Positions 7,808 through 11,753 of a stretch of 11,753 nucleotides of DNA are shown here, in pieces (positions within the stretch are counted from its first letter, which is position 1; each line of letters starts with the position of its first letter). Source of the stretch: Alphaproteobacteria bacterium (lineage in GTDB: Bacteria > Pseudomonadota > Alphaproteobacteria > ATCC43930 > CGMCC-115725). The stretch is taken from positions 1-11,753 of the forward strand of contig JASHUW010000577.1 of the NCBI GenBank assembly GCA_030039815.1, given 5' to 3'. The notes beneath the pieces were generated by a model. It ran no database searches and was not told the origin of the DNA. It worked only from the letters and a program-made list of their open reading frames with translations. A program made the position numbers and the translations under genes.

Positions 7808-8136
7808 GGCTCAATCCTCCGGCCAGGGATTGCGTCACTGGTCGATGCGCCTGTGTTAGGATCGATTTCCCCCTGATGGCGGCCGTGTCGGTCGTAAACT
7901 TCCACGGTGCCGTGCTGGTAGTCCCATTCATAAATCGTACCGTCATCGCCACGCCACCGCCGCCGCCGGCTATGTCCTTCGCCACGCCCTGGTTTGGGCT
8001 TAACGCGCACAGCATCCGGGCGAGCAGGTAGCGTTTTTGGCGGCGGAACGACCACTGAAAAAGGGCGATCCGGCTCATCGGGCATGTGCGGTCGGTGATC
8101 GTCCCCCCTGGAAGATTGCAGCGTAGAATCAACCAA
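7804..8136 (-). CDS. Stand-alone colicin E3/pyocin-type 16S rRNA ribonuclease toxin
   Basis: Residues about 57-110 align by eye with the cytotoxic domain of colicin E3, which cleaves 16S rRNA in the decoding site. Shared signatures are RRRRWRGDDGTIYEWDYQHG (colicin KRKRWTGDKGRKIYEWDSQHG) and GEIDPNTG (colicin GSFDPKTG). D72, H75 and E79 match colicin D510, H513 and E517, and R106 aligns with R545, so the core active-site set is kept. Position 515 is Thr77 instead of Glu. The first 55 residues are a proline- and arginine-rich linker (VVVPPPKTLPARPDAVRVKP); no receptor-binding, translocation, signal or secretion domain is present. The longest start is TTG at 8136, with a weak AAGG 13 nt upstream; ATG at 8085 (residue 18) is a credible alternative giving 93 residues. 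In-frame TGA-TAA stops lie just upstream. It overlaps the immunity-like gene by 4 nt. Confidence 0.85.
   Translation of the reverse strand: MVDSTLQSSRGDDHRPHMPDEPDRPFSVVVPPPKTLPARPDAVRVKPKPGRGEGHSRRRRWRGDDGTIYEWDYQHGTVEVYDRHGRHQGEIDPNTGASTSDAIPGRRIEP
7815..7820 (-). promoter_or_regulatory. Strong Shine-Dalgarno of the immunity-like gene, inside the toxin coding end
   Basis: Read on the minus strand this is GGAGGA, followed by a 7-nt spacer and the ATG at 7807-7805. It sits within the last codons of the toxin gene. With the ATGA stop-start overlap, it should make immunity translation both coupled to and stronger than that of the toxin, whose own start has only a weak AAGG. Confidence 0.75.
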
Positions 8137-8145
8137 AAGGATTTA

Positions 8146-8373
8146 TCAACCTTGAATTGTAACTCCGTCGTCATGGCCACCTGCCAAGATCACAATTTGG
8201 CACCGGTTTCTGACTATTTCGCGGCCAAGTGATTCAAATTGAATCCAGTTTCTGCGCGCTCGTATCATGTTGTCGTGCGAATCGACGAATTGATCCTTTA
8301 TCTCGCCATAGCAGCACTGATCTGGAAGCCCTGGCGCCAGCCAGTTGGGAACCCGCCCCCGGCCACGTTTCGG
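8146..8373 (-). pseudogene. Possible remnant of another toxin domain, in frame with the RNase toxin
   Basis: Between gmk and the toxin, one minus-strand frame is open for about 75 codons, ends at TGA 8148-8146 followed by TAA, and then continues in the same frame into the toxin gene. It has no good start of its own; a late internal ATG at 8268 would leave 40 residues. The reading includes RVPNWLAPGLPD, CCYGEIKDQ, a charged probable helix and QIVILAGG. A GEIK strand followed by a helix and a hydrophobic strand loosely recalls PD-(D/E)xK nuclease-fold toxin domains. The upper end dissolves into the gmk 3' end, as expected of a truncated 5' end. In about 50% GC sequence such an open run can arise by chance, so this is a tentative call. 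Otherwise the stretch is simply intergenic, with two short dyads. Confidence 0.28.
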
Positions 8374-8374
8374 A

Positions 8375-9037
8375 TCACCCGCCGCGCAGGAGGGTGACGA
8401 AATCGGCGAGCCCTGTTTGCCGCTCGCGCTTCAGGCGCTCGGCGATGACGATGGCGTGCACCTCGGCGACGCTTTTGTCGAGATCATCGTTGACGATGAC
8501 ATAGGCGTATTCCGGCCAGTGGCTCATTTCCTCCGCCGATTTTGCCATGCGCTGGGCGACGACGGCATCGCTGTCCTGGGCGCGGCTGCGCAGCCGCGAT
8601 TCGAGCGCCTCCTTGCTTGGCGGCAGCACGAAGACTGTGACGATGTCGGCGCCAGCTTTGCTACTGATCTGCTGGGTGCCCTGCCAATCGATATCGGTAA
8701 CGATGTCGCGCCCCTTGGCGATCGCCGCGTCCACCACGGCGCGCGGCGTCCCGTAGGAATGGCCGAACACCGTCGCGTGCTCCAACAACTCGCCTTGCTC
8801 GACCATGCGGTCGAAGGTTGCCTGATCGACAAAGCGATAGTCCCTGCCATCGATCTCGTTTGGCCGGCGCGGCCGGGTCGTGACCGAGACCGACAGTGAC
8901 AAGCCCGGGTCACGCTGGAGCAGGCGGCGGGTGATCGTCGTCTTGCCGGCGCCGGAGGGCGACGACAGCACCAGCAGAAAGCCGCGGCGGCGGATGGCTT
9001 GCGACGGCGGTGTCCGGGAACGGCGCGCGGCGCTCAT
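8375..9037 (-). CDS. gmk: Guanylate kinase
   Basis: Essential cytoplasmic enzyme that phosphorylates GMP (and dGMP) to GDP with ATP. The product is 220 residues, close to the family norm with a slightly extended basic N-terminus. The P-loop is SSPSGAGKTT at 25-34. GMP-binding elements are SVTTRPRRPNE (51-61), YRFV (67-70) and SYGTP (94-98), followed by VTDIDWQG (113-120). The lid and C-terminal helices are intact (SRLRSRAQDS, IVNDDLDKSV). The ATG at 9037-9035 overlaps the yicC stop as ATGA, so it is very likely cotranslated with yicC. It is the last gene of the conserved minus-strand run; no obvious intrinsic terminator follows before the accessory segment. Confidence 0.96.
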   Translation of the reverse strand: MSAARRSRTPPSQAIRRRGFLLVLSSPSGAGKTTITRRLLQRDPGLSLSVSVTTRPRRPNEIDGRDYRFVDQATFDRMVEQGELLEHATVFGHSYGTPRAVVDAAIAKGRDIVTDIDWQGTQQISSKAGADIVTVFVLPPSKEALESRLRSRAQDSDAVVAQRMAKSAEEMSHWPEYAYVIVNDDLDKSVAEVHAIVIAERLKRERQTGLADFVTLLRGG

Positions 9038-9915
9038 TCGAGGTTCTGCACCTGCTCGCGCAACTGCTCGACCGCCAGCTTCAATGCAAGGCCGATCCGC
9101 GTCAGCTCAATGTCGCTCGATTTGGAGCATAGCGTGTTGGCTTCGCGGTTGAGCTCCTGGCAGAGGAAATCGAGCTGGCGTCCGACCCCCTCGCCTTTCG
9201 CCAGCAGCTCGCCCGCCTGGGCGACATGGGCGCGCAGGCGGTCGAGCTCCTCGCGGACATCGCCGCGCGAGACGAGCAGCGCCAGTTCCTGCGCGACGCG
9301 ATCCGGGGGCATGCCGGGCACGAGGTCGCCGAGCGCGGCAAGCGACTGTTCGAGCCGGGCGCGCAAGGCCGCGGGCTGCGCCGCGGCGCAGGAAGAAGCG
9401 GCGACGACCAGTTCGCCGAGCTCGGCCAATTGTGCCAACAGCGTCGCGCCGAGCCGGGCGCCTTCCTCGCCGCGCGAGGCGACGAGCCGCTCGAGCGCCA
9501 CCCCCCAGCCCTCGATCAGCGCGGCGCGACGCGCCTCGACGACATCCTCGGCCTCGTCCTCGACGGTCTCGATGACGCCGCGCAAGCCGATCAGCCCATC
9601 GAGACGCGGCGGCGCCGCCTCGACCTCGGCCGCCAGCTCGCCGACCAGCGCCAGCACCCGCTGTAGCATCTCGCGATTGATGCGGATCGTCGGCGGCGCG
9701 ATCCGGTTGACCGCGAGGTTGGCCGAGATCGTGCCGCGCCGCAGCCGGCCGGCGAGCGCCGTGCGCAACGGTGCTTCGAGGCCGTCATAGCCGGGCGGCA
9801 GACGCAGCCGCAGATCGAGCGAGCGACCGTTGACGCTCTTGAGCTCCCAGACCCAGGAGATGCCGGCCGCCTCACCCTCGGCGCGGGCGAAGCCGGTCAT
9901 GCTGGAGACGCCCAT
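9034..9915 (-). CDS. yicC: YicC/YloC family endoribonuclease
   Basis: Member of the YicC family, reported as endoribonucleases acting on RNA and, in E. coli, on a small RNA. With the ATG at 9915-9913 it is 293 residues, typical for the family. It shows the hallmark N-terminus SSMTGFAR, then ELKSVNGRSLDLRLRLP, and the hallmark C-terminus GRQLDFLCQELNREANTL, SKSSD and VEQLREQVQNLE. The middle is Ala/Leu/Glu-rich and probably helical. A longer frame up to 9963 exists, but it runs back into mltG and lacks the conserved start, so 9915 is chosen. GAGG about 6-10 nt upstream serves as ribosome binding site. Eight nt separate it from the mltG stop, and its own stop overlaps the gmk start. The yicC-gmk pairing is widespread. 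Confidence 0.94.
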   Translation of the reverse strand: MGVSSMTGFARAEGEAAGISWVWELKSVNGRSLDLRLRLPPGYDGLEAPLRTALAGRLRRGTISANLAVNRIAPPTIRINREMLQRVLALVGELAAEVEAAPPRLDGLIGLRGVIETVEDEAEDVVEARRAALIEGWGVALERLVASRGEEGARLGATLLAQLAELGELVVAASSCAAAQPAALRARLEQSLAALGDLVPGMPPDRVAQELALLVSRGDVREELDRLRAHVAQAGELLAKGEGVGRQLDFLCQELNREANTLCSKSSDIELTRIGLALKLAVEQLREQVQNLE

Positions 9916-9923
9916 TCGCCGCC

Positions 9924-11018
9924 TCAGCGCATGACGCAGGGATGGCCGGGGCTGGCCCGGCAACGCGGCTGCGCCTGCGAGGTTTCAGTGACCGGCGCGG
10001 CCGGCGGATTGGCGGGCGCCGGCTCCGCCTCGGCCGCCGCGGCGCCGTGCAGATAGGTCGCGACATTGCGGTTATGATCGGCCAGCGTCTTGGCGAAAAC
10101 ATGCCCGCCGGAGCCGTCGGCGACGAAGTAGAGATCTTCGCTCTGCTCCGGCCGCACCGCGTCGAGCAGCGCCGCCTTGCCGGGGTTGCAGATCGGGCCC
10201 GGCGGCAGACCCTTGGCCACATAGGTGTTGTAGGGCGAGTTGACCTCCAGGTCGGCGCGGGTCAGCGGGCCATCGAATTTGCTCGTGCCGTTGCCGCCGA
10301 GCACGAAGCGGACGGTCGGGTCGGACTGCAGCTTCATGCCGAGCCGCAAGCGGTTGAGAAAGACCGCGGCGATATGCGCGCGCTCCTCGTCGCGGCTCGC
10401 TTCCTTCTCGACCAGCGAGGCGAGGATCAGCGCCTCCTGCGGGCTGGCGAGCGGCAGGTCGTTGCGGCGCTCCGCCCAGGCCGCGTCGAGCGCTTCCTGC
10501 TCCGCCTCTTCCATACGGGCGATGATGCTCGCGCGGGTGTCGTCGCGGCTGTAGATGTAGGTCTCGGGCAACAACGCGCCTTCCGCGGGGGTCGGGCCCG
10601 GGTCGCCGGTGAGGAACGGCGCCTGCTTGATCAGCGAGACGATCTCGGGGCTGGTCAGGCCTTCGGGGATGGTCAGGCGGTGCTTGACGGTCTTGCCCGC
10701 GGCGATGATCTCGATGATTTCGGCCGCGCTCGCGCCGGCGGGGAACTCGTACTCGCCGGCTTTCAGCGTGCCGCCGCGGCCGGCGATCTCCGCCGCCACC
10801 TTGAAGGTCAGCTGGTGGCGGATGACGCCGTTCTGCGAGAGCAGCTCGGTGATGCCGGCAACGCCCGTGTGCGGCGGGATTACCACGGTTTCCGCCGTTT
10901 GCAGCGGCCCGGGGCTGGTGACGTCGTGATAACCCCAGATAATGACACCCGCCGCACCGGCGACGATCAGCAGTGCCGCGATAAAGCAGCCGAGCAGCAT
11001 GCGAAGAAACGCCAGCAT
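9924..11018 (-). CDS. mltG: Endolytic transglycosylase MltG
   Basis: Inner-membrane endolytic murein transglycosylase thought to set glycan-strand length by cutting nascent peptidoglycan. The 364-residue protein has one N-terminal membrane anchor (about 8-30), a LysM-like subdomain (LKAGEYEFPAG, 85-95) and the catalytic YceG domain. The latter includes LTIPEGLTS (115-123), LLPETY (149-154), ILASLVEKEA (198-207) and YNTYVAKGLPPGPICNPG (263-280). E204 corresponds to the catalytic glutamate of E. coli MltG (E218). Residues after about 325 form an Ala/Pro-rich tail ending in CRASPGHPC, which lies outside the conserved domain and is probably disordered. It starts 28 nt after the fabF stop, with only a weak ribosome binding site, and ends 8 nt before yicC, consistent with the usual fabF-mltG-yicC-gmk order. 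Confidence 0.95.
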   Translation of the reverse strand: MLAFLRMLLGCFIAALLIVAGAAGVIIWGYHDVTSPGPLQTAETVVIPPHTGVAGITELLSQNGVIRHQLTFKVAAEIAGRGGTLKAGEYEFPAGASAAEIIEIIAAGKTVKHRLTIPEGLTSPEIVSLIKQAPFLTGDPGPTPAEGALLPETYIYSRDDTRASIIARMEEAEQEALDAAWAERRNDLPLASPQEALILASLVEKEASRDEERAHIAAVFLNRLRLGMKLQSDPTVRFVLGGNGTSKFDGPLTRADLEVNSPYNTYVAKGLPPGPICNPGKAALLDAVRPEQSEDLYFVADGSGGHVFAKTLADHNRNVATYLHGAAAAEAEPAPANPPAAPVTETSQAQPRCRASPGHPCVMR

Positions 11019-11046
11019 CTCTCGGCGTCCGCCGGCCGCTTCGCGC

Positions 11047-11753
11047 CTACCCGGCGCGGTCGGGACGGCTGAAGATCAGCGAGGCGTTGGTGCCGCCGAA
11101 GCCGAACGAGTTCGACAGCACGTAATCGACCTTGCGCTCCTTGGCAGTCTTGGCCACGAGGTCGATGTCGCAGGAGGGCGACGGGTTGTCGAGGTTGAGG
11201 GTCGGCGGCACCATGCCATCGCGCATCGCCAGGATCGCGAAGATCGCCTCGACCGTCCCGGCGGCGCCCAGGAGATGGCCGATCGCCGATTTGGTCGACG
11301 ACATCGACAGCTTGTAGGCGTGGTCGCCAAAGAGCCGCTTGACCGCGCCCAACTCGATCTCGTCGCCGAGCGGGGTCGAGGTGCCGTGCGCGTTGATGTA
11401 ATCGACCTGGTCCGGCGAAATCTGCGCGCGGCGCAGCGCGTTGCGCATCGAGCGGAAGGCACCGTTGCCGTCTTCCGACGGGGCGGTCAGGTGGTAAGCG
11501 TCGCCGGACATGCCGTAGCCGATGACCTCGGCGTAGATCTTGGCGCCGCGTTTCTTCGCGTGCTCATATTCCTCGAGCACGAGGATGCCGGCCCCCTCGC
11601 CCATCACGAACCCGTCGCGATCCTGATCCCACGGCCGCGAGGCTTTGGGCGGATCGTCGTTGAAATTGGTCGAGAGCGCGCGCGCCGCCGCGAAACCGGC
11701 GAGGCCGAGCCGGCACACCGCTGCCTCGGCGCCGCCGCAGACCATGACGTCGG
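11047..11753 (-). CDS. fabF: Beta-ketoacyl-ACP synthase II (FabF), C-terminal part (partial at window edge)
   Basis: The C-terminal 234 residues of a condensing enzyme that extends acyl-ACP with malonyl-ACP in fatty-acid synthesis; the 5' end lies beyond the window. The visible part has DRDGFVMGEGAGILVLEE, then YINAHGTSTPLGD with the first catalytic histidine and KSAIGHLLGAAG with the second. These are the two His of the Cys-His-His triad; the nucleophilic Cys is outside the window. The closing glycine-rich SNSFGFGGTNASL is also present. The match to FabF rather than FabB rests on HGTSTPLGD and on the neighbour mltG, a common FabF context (acpP would be expected upstream). The stop TAG at 11049-11047 is 28 nt before mltG. 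Codon use matches the neighbouring core genes. Confidence 0.95.
   Translation of the reverse strand, partial: DVMVCGGAEAAVCRLGLAGFAAARALSTNFNDDPPKASRPWDQDRDGFVMGEGAGILVLEEYEHAKKRGAKIYAEVIGYGMSGDAYHLTAPSEDGNGAFRSMRNALRRAQISPDQVDYINAHGTSTPLGDEIELGAVKRLFGDHAYKLSMSSTKSAIGHLLGAAGTVEAIFAILAMRDGMVPPTLNLDNPSPSCDIDLVAKTAKERKVDYVLSNSFGFGGTNASLIFSRPDRAG

Noticed and set aside
8156..8161. Minus-strand TACAAT as a -10 box for the toxin.
   Set aside because: The only TTGGCA-like -35 candidate is 20 nt away, too far for a good promoter, and AT-rich boxes are expected by chance in this low-GC stretch; kept out of the feature list.
8238..8397. Plus-strand frame of about 52 codons (TTG start) with a hydrophobic ELILYLAIAALIW segment, suggesting a small membrane peptide.
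   Set aside because: There is no ribosome binding site, the start is TTG, it is antisense to a longer open minus frame, and it runs into the 3' end of gmk. A chance hydrophobic run is more likely.
9942..11072. Long plus-strand open frame of 376 codons opposite mltG.
   Set aside because: It has shadow-frame composition (Arg/Gly/Ala-rich, low complexity) over a clearly conserved mltG; there is no ribosome binding site or family match.

Overview
The window looks like chromosome from a GC-rich alphaproteobacterium, most likely in or near the Hyphomicrobiales (Rhizobiales). The reasons are the gene order lptF-lptG-lptD-surA-pdxA-rsmA on one strand, the order fabF-mltG-yicC-gmk on the other, and protein sequences of alphaproteobacterial type, such as the LPPLREVI start of RsmA and a SurA with one recognisable parvulin domain. 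The genus cannot be told from this sequence alone.

Positions 1-7095 (plus strand) carry an envelope and housekeeping run: the 3' end of lptF, then lptG, lptD, surA, pdxA and rsmA. LptF/LptG form the inner-membrane part of the LPS exporter, LptD is the outer-membrane LPS translocon, and SurA chaperones outer-membrane proteins such as LptD. PdxA (vitamin B6 synthesis) and RsmA (16S rRNA dimethylation) are the usual downstream partners. surA, pdxA and rsmA are almost contiguous. rsmA appears to start at a CTG that overlaps the pdxA stop codon.

Positions 8375-11753 (minus strand, transcribed towards lower coordinates) carry the 3' part of fabF, then mltG, yicC and gmk. These cover fatty-acid elongation, termination of peptidoglycan glycan strands, an RNase and guanylate kinase. 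They are tightly packed, with gaps of 28 and 8 nt and then a 4-nt overlap.

The two conserved runs converge on a small accessory segment, about 7034-8374. Next to rsmA is a minus-strand DUF6941-like gene of unknown function whose 3' end overlaps rsmA tail to tail. Beyond it, roughly 7440-8330, base composition drops to about 50-55% GC in the lines I counted, against about 65-73% in the flanks. This segment holds the most interesting item: a short stand-alone protein whose C-terminal half closely matches the 16S rRNA-cleaving domain of colicin E3. It is followed through an ATGA overlap by an 81-residue acidic protein with a strong ribosome binding site, placed as an immunity protein would be. 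Upstream of the toxin and in the same frame, separated only by tandem TGA-TAA stops, is an open stretch that may be a relic of another toxin domain. A perfect 12-bp inverted repeat lies on the other side of the cassette. I read the segment as a horizontally acquired orphan toxin-immunity cassette inserted between two convergent core operons.
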